In this document: piece after piece, positions 54,603 through 63,970 of the stretch
How the letters are laid out: each line of letters starts with the position of its first letter
Position numbering within the stretch: position 1 is the stretch's first letter
Assembly: GCA_024225035.1 (NCBI GenBank)
Contig: JAAEMX010000025.1
Coordinates: 62,001 to 126,000 of the forward strand
Length of the DNA stretch: 64,000 bases
Reading direction: 5' to 3'
Source: Lentisphaerota bacterium
GTDB lineage: Bacteria; Verrucomicrobiota; Lentisphaeria; Victivallales; Victivallaceae
Translations under genes and position numbers: made by a program
The notes under the pieces: model-generated
What the model was told of the DNA's origin: nothing
Database searches by the model: none
Seen by the model: the letters and a program-made list of their open reading frames with translations, nothing else

Positions 54603-55886
54603 ATGAAAAATCTGTTGCTCTTGGCTTCCGTATCCGTGATTTCAATCATAGTGTCTGGTTGCGTGAATTCTGGAACTGAGCCTCAAAAAGTAGTCTTACA
54701 TCAGCCTGAGGGTGGTAATCTTATTGTCAAAAATATGTTTGACTTACCTGTTGTTCAAAATAAACAACTTGGTCAGGTTTTGCTTTCTGACGTATTTAGT
54801 ACAGAAAAAGACAAAGTTAAGACCGATTACAATATTGCTTTTTTTGAAATTCAACCGGGAATGGGGTCAGCTATTTATCAGATTAAAAGTCCACAATGTA
54901 TAGTGTCTGTCTCCGGCAGCGGGAAGCTTCAAGTCAACCTTGACGCAATTTCTTTGAAAAAGGGACTTGTTGTGTATATCCCTGCTGATACCACGCTTTC
55001 GATAATAAACGACACACCAAAGAAAATGATGTTTCTGGCAATTGGCAGTCCGCCTTTCAAGCTTGAGGATATTCAGGTTACAGGGAAGCCTCCGGGAAAA
55101 AGTTTCTTGAACAATAATAATAAGAAGAAAACCGTGGTCAAGCCTAAAGCTGAAACTTCACAGCCGGGAAGCATCTTTGATGAAACTGCACCAGTTCCCA
55201 AAGATATTAAAAATCAGTTGAATATGGATAAATTTGATAAAGAGCTTGATAAGACTTTTAAAGATCCAATGGATGACCCAATGTCTTATCCCCTTAATAT
55301 TCCTGATAATTCAGAAATCAAGCTTGATGAGATTTTAAAAGAGCAGCCCGAGCAACTGTTGCCTAAGAAACCGCAGGAAGAAAAAAAGACAGACTTAAAA
55401 CAGGTTAAAGAAAAGTCCATTAAAGACTCTGAATCCGAACTTGACCAGCTCTTAAAAGAGCAGCCTCCCGCGGCATCGCAGGAAAACGCCGATTTGAAAC
55501 AAGTCAAGGAAGATTCGTCTTTAAAGAATGAGTCCGAAAAGTTGCTTCCTTCCGAACCTCAGCAAATAGAGAAAACAGACATGAATCAAGTTCAGGAATT
55601 GACTCCTGCAGATACTGAGTCAAAATTTAAACTTGACTCGTCTGCTAAGAAGCAGTCTGAAGATCTGCTTCCTTCTGAACCTCAGCAAATAAAGAAAACT
55701 GACTTGAAACAAGTGCAGGAACTGACTCCGTCAGATTCAAAAACTAAATCAAACTCGCTTGTAAAGCAGCCTGAAGAACTGCTGCCTAAGAAGCCGCAAA
55801 AAGGTGAGAAAACCGATTTGCAACAAGTTCAGGAACTGACCCCGTCAGAAGAAAAGGAGATTTCTGCCTCAACAACAGATAACTAA
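54603..55886 (+). CDS. Cupin-like lipoprotein with C-terminal repeats, copy 1
   Basis: A 427-residue lipoprotein with signal sequence and lipobox VSGC (Cys near residue 20). Residues about 25-165 form a double-stranded beta-helix-like region (LSDVFSTEKDK; FFEIQPGMGSAIYQI; CIVSVSGSGKLQ; KKGLVVYIPADTTLSI) that follows the cupin plan but lacks the metal-binding His residues. From about 240 a charged, disordered tail has five degenerate copies of a 30- to 35-residue unit with core KTDLxQVQELTPS. It is paralogous to the gene at 57392 and followed by a DMT transporter, as there. Function unknown; a ligand-binding or sensing envelope role is inferred. Confidence 0.7.
   Translation: MKNLLLLASVSVISIIVSGCVNSGTEPQKVVLHQPEGGNLIVKNMFDLPVVQNKQLGQVLLSDVFSTEKDKVKTDYNIAFFEIQPGMGSAIYQIKSPQCIVSVSGSGKLQVNLDAISLKKGLVVYIPADTTLSIINDTPKKMMFLAIGSPPFKLEDIQVTGKPPGKSFLNNNNKKKTVVKPKAETSQPGSIFDETAPVPKDIKNQLNMDKFDKELDKTFKDPMDDPMSYPLNIPDNSEIKLDEILKEQPEQLLPKKPQEEKKTDLKQVKEKSIKDSESELDQLLKEQPPAASQENADLKQVKEDSSLKNESEKLLPSEPQQIEKTDMNQVQELTPADTESKFKLDSSAKKQSEDLLPSEPQQIKKTDLKQVQELTPSDSKTKSNSLVKQPEELLPKKPQKGEKTDLQQVQELTPSEEKEISASTTDN
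55331..55850 (+). repeat. Five degenerate tandem repeats inside the copy 1 lipoprotein
   Basis: Units are recognisable by LLPKKPQ or LLPSEPQQI, followed by K(T/A)DLxQV(Q/K)E. Copies 3-5 are the closest to each other; copies 1-2 are more diverged. The paralogue has a single unit with LIPPKPQKGKKTDLQHVQE. Confidence 0.75.
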
Positions 55887-56203
55887 TATTTTCTTTTTAA
55901 ACAAGAAGATTGAAGAGGAAACATTCTAAGAGCTTCAGAAAAAGCAGTTGTCTCAGCCTGAAGCATCAAAGCTGTTTCATAAATTTTACATTTTGGGGAA
56001 GAAACAGCAACTCTCTCAATCTTTCCACGCACCTTAAGCCTTATCTGCATATTTGCTGAGATTCAACTCAGTAAAAGCTAAGGCAATATTCCTTATTTTG
56101 TTTTTGATCCTTTATGACTGATATGATATTTGTTTGTAATGGACTCATTCTTAGTATCTAAAAGATATAATTTGTCTTTTTCGGCAAGAGAGGGCTGAGG
56201 AGT
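55887..56203. other. Intergenic region before the first DMT transporter
   Basis: A 317-base AT-rich stretch with no gene recognised. A frame starting near 55925 is too short and unlike known proteins. A TTGCTGA/TGATAT-type promoter could lie at its end, but none is convincing. The second cassette has only 40 bases here, so this stretch has diverged or been inserted. Confidence 0.4.
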
Positions 56204-57112
56204 ATGGTAGTTGGAGTTACCTGCGGCCTAATGGCTGCATTGTGCCAGTGCGCATCGTATATTTTTTCTAAGCAATTCACTCGAGATAAAGGAACTTCCC
56301 TGCAGTTATTGATGGTTTCACATGCAATTATGGGAGTAATTGCAGCAGTTGGAGTGACAATTTTGTTGTTACAGCTGAAAATCAGCTTTTCGTCTTTAGG
56401 CAATTGTTGGATTCATGTATTTAAAGTTAACGCGTTTTATTTAGGCGCACAATTCTGCTGTTTTTTTGCGTTAACTAAAACAGAGGCCTCGCGTCTGGCG
56501 CCTTTGTTAGGAATGAAAATATTGTTTATTGCTTTATTTGGAATATTTCTTTTTGAGCATAGGATGTTGTCCTTACAATGGGTTGCAGTTATGTTATGTC
56601 TGGCTGGAGCTTTTATGGCCAACTGGTCTGGCGGAGCTGTACCGATATCTGGCATAATTTGTATTTTATTGGCATGTGCCGGCTATTCTCTATCCAACCT
56701 GAACACAAAAATAGTTATTGACATTATTCCTATAGAGAGTTTATTTTTAAGTTCACTGCTTTGTGCAGGGCTCGCGTTTTCAACTCTTGGAGCTGTATCT
56801 CTGTTAACTGCTGTCATGATGCCTCAGTTTAAGGCTGCTCATATCAAGCCTGCACTTCCATTTTCTTTTGCCTGGCTGACTGCTATGGTGTTGCTATTCA
56901 GTTGCATAGGGCAGGTGGGGCCACTTTATGGCAATATTTTGCAGTCAAGCCGTGGGGTTTTAGGAGTCTTGCTTGGGCTTATTATTGCAAAATTTACCAG
57001 CTCTGAACTTGAAAAAAGACTTCCTCGGGCTGTCGTCGTGCTGCGGATTTTGGCTGCGGTGGCTATCACGACTGCAGCTGTTCTTTATGTTATTGCCGAG
57101 CATATTTACTGA
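56204..57112 (+). CDS. EamA/DMT-superfamily transporter, copy 1
   Basis: A 302-residue membrane protein with ten hydrophobic segments in two EamA-like halves. It starts MVVGVTCGLMAALCQCASYIFSK and has LTKTEASRLAPLLGMKILFI and a second half with IGQVGPLYGNILQSSRGVLG, the classic EamA region. Such carriers export amino acids, nucleotides or other metabolites. The paralogue at 58269 shares most motifs, including QSSRG and DLEQK-like ends. It follows the lipoprotein by 317 bases. Confidence 0.85.
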   Translation: MVVGVTCGLMAALCQCASYIFSKQFTRDKGTSLQLLMVSHAIMGVIAAVGVTILLLQLKISFSSLGNCWIHVFKVNAFYLGAQFCCFFALTKTEASRLAPLLGMKILFIALFGIFLFEHRMLSLQWVAVMLCLAGAFMANWSGGAVPISGIICILLACAGYSLSNLNTKIVIDIIPIESLFLSSLLCAGLAFSTLGAVSLLTAVMMPQFKAAHIKPALPFSFAWLTAMVLLFSCIGQVGPLYGNILQSSRGVLGVLLGLIIAKFTSSELEKRLPRAVVVLRILAAVAITTAAVLYVIAEHIY

Positions 57113-57322
57113 CCGGACAAGCAAATTATTCTGACTTTTGTTTTTCAGTAATGGTGTGACTAAAAACTATTAGCATCTTTGAGCGCATGCCTTTGATTTT
57201 CTGTAAAGGTGGGAGATTCTCATGCGGTTTAATATGTTTGATTTGCTATAATTTGCATTTGAACTCAAAATATGATAAAATTTATCGATCATAGTAAATA
57301 TTTTATGGGTTTACTTGTTGAA

Positions 57323-57350
57323 TTGTAACCATTGCCGTTTATCTTATGTT
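57323..57350 (+). promoter_or_regulatory. Promoter of the second cupin-like lipoprotein gene
   Basis: TTGTAA (57323-57328), 16-base spacer, TATGTT (57345-57350), preceded by TTGAA, as in copy 1. Confidence 0.6.
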
Positions 57351-57391
57351 TTAAAGTAGGGAATATTTAAAATTTATTTTAGGAATTTAAT

Positions 57392-58228
57392 ATGAAACGC
57401 GTTTTTCTTTATGCTTCCATGGCTGCGCTGGCAGTTGCCATTTCAGGGTGTGTAAATTCAGGAACTCAACCGCAAAAGGTCGTATTGCATCCAAAAGACG
57501 GCAGTAACGTTATTATTAAGAATTACTATGATCTGCCTATTGTTGAAAACAAAAAGTTGGGCGAAGTTTTGATGTCCGACGTTTTTTCACCGACTCAGGA
57601 TAATATCAGAGTTGGTTATAGTGTTAACATGTTTAAGATGTCTCCGGGGCAATCTTCCGCTATGTATCAGATTGACAGCCCGCAGTGTCTGATTGCTATG
57701 TCAGGTTCCGGTAAACTGCAGTCTAATGAGCATTCAATTGTTCTGAAGAAAGGGCAAGTTATTTATGTTCCTGGAAAAGCCAGAATATCATTGATTAATG
57801 ATACACGCGATACACTGGTTTTTCTGGTAATTGGCAGCCCTCCGGTGAACTTGGCTGAAATCAATGTCATTGGTAAAGTTCCTAAAAAATTCACTATCGA
57901 AAAGCAGCCTGAAAGTATGCTGCGCAGTGAAATGCCTATACAGTCTGTATCTGAGCCGGCGCACATTCCTAAGAACATTCAGGAGCAACTCAATCTGGAT
58001 AAATACAATAAAGAATTGGATCAGACTTTCAAAGACCCATTCTTGAATCCAAAAGCTTATCCCTTGAAAATGCCGGATGACCCTGAGAAGAGCCTTGATT
58101 CATTACTTAAAGAGCAAACTCAGACTTTGATTCCTCCAAAACCGCAAAAAGGGAAAAAAACTGACTTGCAACATGTTCAGGAGCTTGAACCATCTGAAAA
58201 AGATGTCCCGATTTCCCCCAATAACTAG
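57392..58228 (+). CDS. Cupin-like lipoprotein, copy 2
   Basis: A 278-residue paralogue of the lipoprotein at 54603. It has a lipobox (ISGC, Cys near 20) and the same opening NSGTQPQKVVLHPKDG, and the cupin-like core (FKMSPGQSSAMYQIDSPQ; CLIAMSGSGKLQ; KKGQVIYVPGKARISL) again lacks the His ligands. The shared TFKDPF-YPLKMPDDPE linker and a single TDLQHVQELEPSEK unit end it. It is 150 residues shorter than copy 1 because the repeat array is not expanded. It precedes a broken DMT transporter gene by 40 bases. Confidence 0.75.
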   Translation: MKRVFLYASMAALAVAISGCVNSGTQPQKVVLHPKDGSNVIIKNYYDLPIVENKKLGEVLMSDVFSPTQDNIRVGYSVNMFKMSPGQSSAMYQIDSPQCLIAMSGSGKLQSNEHSIVLKKGQVIYVPGKARISLINDTRDTLVFLVIGSPPVNLAEINVIGKVPKKFTIEKQPESMLRSEMPIQSVSEPAHIPKNIQEQLNLDKYNKELDQTFKDPFLNPKAYPLKMPDDPEKSLDSLLKEQTQTLIPPKPQKGKKTDLQHVQELEPSEKDVPISPNN

Positions 58229-58268
58229 TTTTGGGAAGCATATTAGCAAAAGATAGAGATTGAAAAAA

Positions 58269-59157
58269 ATGATAATAGGTATTACGTGCGGCCTTTTGGC
58301 CGCACTTTTTCAGTGTTCTTCCTACATACTGTCAAAACGGTTTATTCAAAAAAACGGTAATTCTTTCCAATTACTTTTCGCATCGCATATTATTATGGGA
58401 ATTCTATCTGCGGTTGGCCTTTTTGTGCTTTTACTGGAGCATGATATTCCGCCAATTCAGGAGTTTTGGTATCCGCTGCTGAAGGTAAATGCATTTTACC
58501 TTAGCGCACAGCTTTGTTTTTTTCTGGCTCTGACCAAGACAGACTCCTCTTCTCGGCCTTAAAATTCTTTTTCTGGCGGTATTGGGACTTCTTATTTTCA
58601 ATAGAACCTTGTTGCCACTGCAATGGCTGGCAGTTTTCTGCTGCTTGACAGGAGCTGTCATGTCAAACTGGTCAGGAGGTGGTTTGCCTTTGATTGCAAT
58701 AGGTTATGTTCTTTTTGTTTGCGTTGGGTATTCACTTTCTGACCTGAATATCAAAGTTCTTATTGAGGCCTTGCTGTTAAAAAATATTTTCATTGGTACT
58801 CTAGTTGCCGTAAGCCTGTCCTACGTTACCAATGGCTTCATCTGTCTTATCGCCTTTCTGTTTCTGCCGCAGTTAAAATTTTCTCAAATCAAGCCGGCGT
58901 TGCCGTATGCTGTAGTTTGGTTTATTGCAATGGTTTTACTGTTTGGGTGTTTTGGTATTATCGGTCCTTTGTTCGGTAATATAGTGCAGTCCAGCCGGGG
59001 AATAATGGCGGTTATCCTCGGTATAGTTATAGCTCGTGTGTCTGATACAGATTTAGAACAAAAACTAGCAAAGCCTGTCCTGATTAGACGTATTATCGCT
59101 GCTGGATTTATAACAGGAGCTGTAGTGCTTTATGCATGTGCTGAGAAGCTGAGTTAG
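58269..59157 (+). pseudogene. EamA/DMT transporter, copy 2, frameshifted
   Basis: The first frame runs from MIIGITCGLLAALFQCSSYI to TKTDSSSRP and stops at 58562. The second continues with LKILFLAVLGLLIF and keeps the family sequence to the end (GPLFGNIVQSSRGIMA). Against copy 1, the junction lacks about 14 bases coding for RLAPLLG. This is a recent lesion, since both halves remain clean. It may be inactive or made as two pieces; the second piece has no good start. Confidence 0.8.
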
Positions 59158-60716
59158 CTTCTTTTGAACATCTTTATAAGTTCACGCGGAACAGGACTGC
59201 CGGTGACCGCAGTGAGCAGCAGATAGCCGAAACAAAAGATTATTCCTGATATGGTAAGCGGCAGAATATCCAACGGTACATGTCTCATTTTGATTTGCGG
59301 CAGCATAGGGTAGATATACCAGAGAAAAGTGGTCAATATTCCTGCCGCGACAGCGCTTCGCAGCATTTCAAATCCAAGTAACTTCAGCCGCAGTTCGTAT
59401 TGCCTGTAGTCACGATGCAGCAGCCACAAGAGCAAGACTATATTTAAAATTGCTGAAATGACTGTTGCCAAAGCTATTCCGCCCTGCGCTAGCGGTTTCA
59501 TAAGCAGCAGGTTTAATACGATATTGACCGCAATGCATATCAGAGAGATTTTGAGCGGTGTTTTCATATCTTTTCTTGAGTAATAAGCTGGTAGGATGAT
59601 TTTTACTGCTGCAAAAAAAGGTATTCCACTGCAGTAGTACAGCGCCGCCAGTGACGTTTCACGCAGGGCAACAGCATCAAATTCACCTCTCATATACAGG
59701 ATCTTTAAAATAGGTTCTCTGAATATCACTGCGAAAACAGCTATAGGCACGCACAAATAAAGAACCAGCCTGATGCCAAGTCGCAATATGGCAAACAGCT
59801 CTTTATAATCTTTTTCAGCCGCCGCCTGTGACATATTCGCAAGCAGTACAGAGCTGAGAGCCAAAGCTATTACACTGATCGGCAAATAAACGATTCGGTC
59901 AGTGTATGTAAGTGCAGGCACGGCATGGGGACCAATGAAATAAGCAATTAACCGGTCGGCGATAAGGCTGAACTGTAAGGCCGATGCTCCGATAAGGCCG
60001 GGTAAGGTCAATTTCCAAAGGTCTTTTACGACTTTAAGGTTTTTAAGTACTGAAATATTCATCAATGGAAACATGCCGTATTTTGCAAGCAGCATTAGCA
60101 TCAGAATAAACTGTATGGCGCCAGCTAAAACAACTGTTCCGGAAAGGACTTCAAGTACTGCCTGAATACCGCCTTCGAAGCCTGGAGCCATAAGTAGCAC
60201 ACCAATAATCGCAATGTTTAGCAGTAATGATCCAAGAGCCGGCAGAAAGAAAACTTTGATTGAATTAAGAACGGAAGTTATCACTCCAACAAAGCAAATA
60301 AAGAAGGCATAAGGCATTAATAGCGGCAGTAATAAGAGTGCTTGTCGTCCATAATCCCGTTGCACGAAAGGTTCCAGGATTACAGCCGCTCCGGCGAAAA
60401 TGACGGACAATAAAGCCAGCATTCCCCCAAGGAAACCAAAAATGACGGATAATTGACGGCGTGTTTCTGACGGACCTTTTTCGGTCAGAGAATGTGACAG
60501 CAATGGGACCAGAGCAGTGCCGAGGGCACCTTCACCGAGAAGACGACGCAGCATGTTGGGAGCCATGAAAGCAAGCTGCCAGGCGGTGGCTGTAGCACCG
60601 CCGCCAAGTACTTTTGCTTCTAAGACAACGCGCAGCAAACCGAGAACACGGCTAACCATTGTTGCCAGTGCTACACCTGAAGAGCTTTTCAATAGTTTTC
60701 TTCTGTTCTCGTGCAA
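59154..60716 (-). CDS. murJ: Lipid II flippase MurJ
   Basis: A 520-residue MATE-like MOP-family protein with about 14 transmembrane segments. The N-terminus KSSSGVALATMVSRVLGLLR is family-typical, as are AFMAPNMLRRLLGEGALGTALVPLL and the repeated PALTYTDRIVYLPISVIALA. It moves the peptidoglycan precursor lipid II across the inner membrane. The 3' end overlaps the convergent DMT pseudogene by four bases. It starts 25 bases from the end of ychF on the same strand. Confidence 0.95.
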   Translation of the reverse strand: MHENRRKLLKSSSGVALATMVSRVLGLLRVVLEAKVLGGGATATAWQLAFMAPNMLRRLLGEGALGTALVPLLSHSLTEKGPSETRRQLSVIFGFLGGMLALLSVIFAGAAVILEPFVQRDYGRQALLLLPLLMPYAFFICFVGVITSVLNSIKVFFLPALGSLLLNIAIIGVLLMAPGFEGGIQAVLEVLSGTVVLAGAIQFILMLMLLAKYGMFPLMNISVLKNLKVVKDLWKLTLPGLIGASALQFSLIADRLIAYFIGPHAVPALTYTDRIVYLPISVIALALSSVLLANMSQAAAEKDYKELFAILRLGIRLVLYLCVPIAVFAVIFREPILKILYMRGEFDAVALRETSLAALYYCSGIPFFAAVKIILPAYYSRKDMKTPLKISLICIAVNIVLNLLLMKPLAQGGIALATVISAILNIVLLLWLLHRDYRQYELRLKLLGFEMLRSAVAAGILTTFLWYIYPMLPQIKMRHVPLDILPLTISGIIFCFGYLLLTAVTGSPVPRELIKMFKRS

Positions 60717-60741
60717 CGCAATTTTCTCCCTGATCGCTGTT

Positions 60742-61842
60742 TTATACAGAGAATCTGACGTGAATTACATCTCCGTCCTGAACAATATAGTCCTTACCTT
60801 CAATTCTGAGTTTACCGGCAGACTGTGCCTTATTCCAGCCGCCGTTTGTGACCATTTCGTCATAAGATACCACTTCCATGCGGATAAAGCCGCGACAGAG
60901 GTCAGTATGGATCTTGCCGGAGGCTTCAGGTGCTGGAGTCCCCTTGGTAACAGTCCATGCTCTTGTCTCTTTCGGGCCGGCTGTGAAGAAGGTAATGTAG
61001 TTAAGCAGGCGATAGCCTGTATGAATAACGCGAGTCAGACCGGTTTCGCTTACGCCGAGGTCTTCCAGAAATACTTCTGCTTCTTCCGGGTCAAGCTGTG
61101 AAAGTTCTTCTTCAAGTTTAGCACAAACCGGAACGACCTCCATATTGTGATTAGCTGCATATTCAATCAATTCTTTAGTGGCGTCGTTTTTGCCAAATTG
61201 ACGGAAGTTCTCCTCGTCAACATTAGCGCAGATGAAAGCCGGCATAACAGTCAACAGACCTAATTGTTTTACAACAGCCTGCTGCCGCTTGTCTTCACGG
61301 TTGAAATCAGGTCTTTGTCCGTTTTCAAGCTGCTTAGCGAACTGTTGTGTCAGTTCCATTTCAAGCTTGATGTCAGGATCGTTGCTGCGCATCAGTTTTT
61401 TGTTTTTTTCGAGTCGGCGCTCCAGCATCTCCATGTCAGCCAGCATCAGTTCTGTCATTATGACTTCAAGGTCTTCTACCGGATTGATTTTGCCGTCAAC
61501 ATGGATGACGTCAGGATCTTCGAAGACACGTACAACGTGTGCTACTGCATCGACACTGCGAATGTGTCCAAGGAATTGATTTCCAAGGCCCTGGCCTTCG
61601 CTGGCACCTTTTACAAGCCCTGCAATATCAATAAATTTTAGAGTAGATGGAATAATCTCTTTCGAACTTTCAAGATCGGCCAGAACTTTGAGGCGAGGAT
61701 CCGGCACAGGCACGGTTCCGGTGTTTGGCTCTATTGTGCAAAACGGAAAGTTAGCGGACTCGGCGCTGCCTTTACTAAGTGCGTTGAACAGTGTGGACTT
61801 GCCGACATTTGGGAGTCCTACGAAACCACAGGAAAAACTCAT
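60742..61842 (-). CDS. ychF: Redox-regulated ATPase/GTPase YchF
   Basis: YchF/OLA1, 366 residues: an Obg-family P-loop protein that binds ATP. Motifs are GLPNVGKSTLFNAL, DIAGLVKGASEGQGLGNQFL and NVDEEN instead of NKxD, which explains ATP preference. The TGS-like C-terminal domain ends in EGKDYIVQDGDVIHVRFSV. It is thought to act at the ribosome and in stress responses. murJ follows on the same strand. Confidence 0.96.
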   Translation of the reverse strand: MSFSCGFVGLPNVGKSTLFNALSKGSAESANFPFCTIEPNTGTVPVPDPRLKVLADLESSKEIIPSTLKFIDIAGLVKGASEGQGLGNQFLGHIRSVDAVAHVVRVFEDPDVIHVDGKINPVEDLEVIMTELMLADMEMLERRLEKNKKLMRSNDPDIKLEMELTQQFAKQLENGQRPDFNREDKRQQAVVKQLGLLTVMPAFICANVDEENFRQFGKNDATKELIEYAANHNMEVVPVCAKLEEELSQLDPEEAEVFLEDLGVSETGLTRVIHTGYRLLNYITFFTAGPKETRAWTVTKGTPAPEASGKIHTDLCRGFIRMEVVSYDEMVTNGGWNKAQSAGKLRIEGKDYIVQDGDVIHVRFSV

Positions 61843-61924
61843 ATTTCTTTATCCTTAAGATGATTATATAATATTTATATCTAAATGATGTTTTGTTAAA
61901 AGCACCTTAATATAGCCCCTAAAC

Positions 61925-61950
61925 AAAAAAAAGCCCACCATAAGGTGGGC
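61925..61950 (-). terminator. Rho-independent terminator of the TIGR04073-type gene
   Basis: GCCCACC/GGTGGGC stem with a 4-base loop; read on the minus strand it is followed by eight T residues, and it lies 17 bases beyond the stop at 61968. Confidence 0.9.
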
Positions 61951-61967
61951 AGAATATCCTAAATATA

Positions 61968-62399
61968 TCAGTAAGTTTCAGCCAGGGCTTCGTCTTTGTA
62001 GAAGAAGTTATAGGCATTGTGGTCCATATCTACTACCCATGCAGGACGCATCATCGGTCCGTAACCCCAGCCGACGTCTTTCGGATCGTCTGTACAGCCA
62101 GGCAGCGGCATCGGGAAGGTAATAATATCAACAGTTCCAACAACAACACGGGCAACAGTAAAAGCGACGCCTTTGAATACACCATAGGTGAGGGCCGCGA
62201 CATTTCCTTTATCTTGGGCAACATCCCAGGGGCGAATCAGAAGTTCCAGAGGACCAAAAGCGATGTTAGCAACTCCGCGTCCGAGTTTTTCAAGGGGGCC
62301 GCTGGGGCTCATGTCTGGTTCTGAGGCGCGGCAATTGAATACAGCAAATATCGAACAAAGGATGATTAAGAGAATTAGGGATTTTTTGAAGTATTTCAT
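61968..62399 (-). CDS. Exosortase-system-associated protein, TIGR04073 type
   Basis: A 143-residue exported protein with signal peptide (about 5-25). The mature part has SGPLEKLGRGVANIAFGPLEL, a GVFKGVAFTVARVVVGTVDI glycine-rich hydrophobic segment and TFPMPLPG, the layout I recognise from the TIGR04073 family. That family is described from bacteria with exosortase systems, but its role is unknown. The ATG at 62399 is chosen over a longer frame because the signal peptide starts there. No exosortase or PEP-CTERM gene is in the window. Stand-alone, with its own terminator. Confidence 0.7.
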   Translation of the reverse strand: MKYFKKSLILLIILCSIFAVFNCRASEPDMSPSGPLEKLGRGVANIAFGPLELLIRPWDVAQDKGNVAALTYGVFKGVAFTVARVVVGTVDIITFPMPLPGCTDDPKDVGWGYGPMMRPAWVVDMDHNAYNFFYKDEALAETY

Positions 62400-62665
62400 T
62401 AAAAGTTCCACCCGTTTTAATTCCGTTAGATAACGTATGTTTAGACCAAATGTTTCCAAATAGCTCCGTAATCTTATGAATATAGGTTGATATTTGCAAA
62501 AATTCAAGAAAAAATCATTTATAAAATTGATTCCTGAGCTATATTTATTTGTTAATAAACTGCAATTTAATATGAAATAAACTAAATATAACCTTATAAA
62601 GTAAAGTGGATTGGATATTTTTGTGTAAATTTTGAGAAAATATTCAAGGTGGAGACCTTAGAAAA

Positions 62666-63889
62666 ATGAAAGATGATTTCAAGTTTATAGATGGGGGGTC
62701 TGTTTCCTCCCCGGCAGGCTTCAAGGCTGCAGGCATCGTCGCAGGGTTGAAATACAGTGGCAAACCGGATATGGCCCTTATCTTTTCAGAAGTTCCGGCA
62801 CAGTTTTCCGGAGCATTTACATCATGCGTTTTTGCGGCGGCTCCTGTTCAGGTGTGCCGAGAGCGGGTTTTGAATAGTAAATCTGTTCGTGCTGTAGTGG
62901 TTAACAGCGGCAATGCTAATGCCTGTACCGGCAAAAACGGCTTGCGGACAGCTAATGAAATGTGTGAGATTACAGCTCAGGGGCTTGGTGTCACTGCGGA
63001 AGAAGTTATGGTTTCTTCGACTGGCAGAATTGGAGTTCAACTACCGATAGACACGATTAAATCCGGTATAAATAAAGCTGTTGATGCACTTTCTAAAGAT
63101 GGTGGAAATATAGCTGCTGAAGCTATTATGACTACTGACACTGTGCCCAAAAGCGTCGCTGTTGAAGTTGAACTTTCAGGTGGAAAAGTTACTATTGGTG
63201 CAATGACTAAAGGTGCCGGCATGATAGATCCTTTCATGAAGGTTCCGCACGCGACTATGCTTTGTTATATCACTACTGATGCCGAACTGACTAAGGTTCA
63301 GCTTGATGAAATGCTGCACAAGGGTGTCAATCAGTCGTTTAACAGGGTTACTGTTGACGGAGACATGAGCACAAACGACACTACTTTAATTATGGCAAAT
63401 GGTGCTTCCGGTGTTGCTGTAGAAGGTAAAGATGTTGCAGTTTTTGAGGCAGCCCTACGGGCTGTAATGCAGAAGCTTGCTAAAGAAATGGTTGTTGACG
63501 GTGAAGGTGCTACTAAGTTTGTAGAAGTTAATATTAGAAATGCTGTCAATGAGGCTGATGCTAAGTGTCTGGCAGAGGCAATCGGTAATTCTCTGCTTTG
63601 TAAAACCGCATGGTTTGGAAATGATCCGAACTGGGGACGTCTGGTTGCCGCTTTAGGCTATTCAGGAGTGCAGTTTGACCCTGATCTGGTAGATGTATGG
63701 TATGATGAAATGCCGGTAGTCAGTAAAGGCGGTGATGCCGGAACTCCGGAAGAAGAATTGGCTGAAATCCTTAAACAACCAGAGTTTAGGGTAAATGTGG
63801 ATATGCATGCAGGTGATGCCGGTTACTGGGTCTGGACATGCGATATCTCATATGAATATGTTAAAATCAATGCTGAATATCATACTTGA
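62666..63889 (+). CDS. argJ: Glutamate N-acetyltransferase/amino-acid acetyltransferase
   Basis: ArgJ, 407 residues, transfers the acetyl group of N-acetylornithine to glutamate, closing the acetyl cycle of arginine synthesis. The enzyme cleaves itself before the catalytic Thr, seen as T197 in VPHATMLCYI after GAGMIDPFM. NSGNANACTG, MTTDTVPK and DPNWGRLVAALGYSG are family motifs. GGTGGAG precedes the ATG. A terminator follows 30 bases after the stop. Confidence 0.96.
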   Translation: MKDDFKFIDGGSVSSPAGFKAAGIVAGLKYSGKPDMALIFSEVPAQFSGAFTSCVFAAAPVQVCRERVLNSKSVRAVVVNSGNANACTGKNGLRTANEMCEITAQGLGVTAEEVMVSSTGRIGVQLPIDTIKSGINKAVDALSKDGGNIAAEAIMTTDTVPKSVAVEVELSGGKVTIGAMTKGAGMIDPFMKVPHATMLCYITTDAELTKVQLDEMLHKGVNQSFNRVTVDGDMSTNDTTLIMANGASGVAVEGKDVAVFEAALRAVMQKLAKEMVVDGEGATKFVEVNIRNAVNEADAKCLAEAIGNSLLCKTAWFGNDPNWGRLVAALGYSGVQFDPDLVDVWYDEMPVVSKGGDAGTPEEELAEILKQPEFRVNVDMHAGDAGYWVWTCDISYEYVKINAEYHT

Positions 63890-63920
63890 TTATTAAGTCT
63901 GATTTTTGATTCAGTATAAA

Positions 63921-63952
63921 AAAAGACCGCTCCATAAGGTGCGGTCTTTTTT
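63921..63952. terminator. Bidirectional terminator between argJ and the edge gene
   Basis: AAAAGACCGC/GCGGTCTTTT stem with a 10-base loop, A run before and T run after, so it can stop both argJ and the minus-strand gene at the edge. Confidence 0.85.
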
Positions 63953-63970
63953 CGTATTAAATCTTTATGC

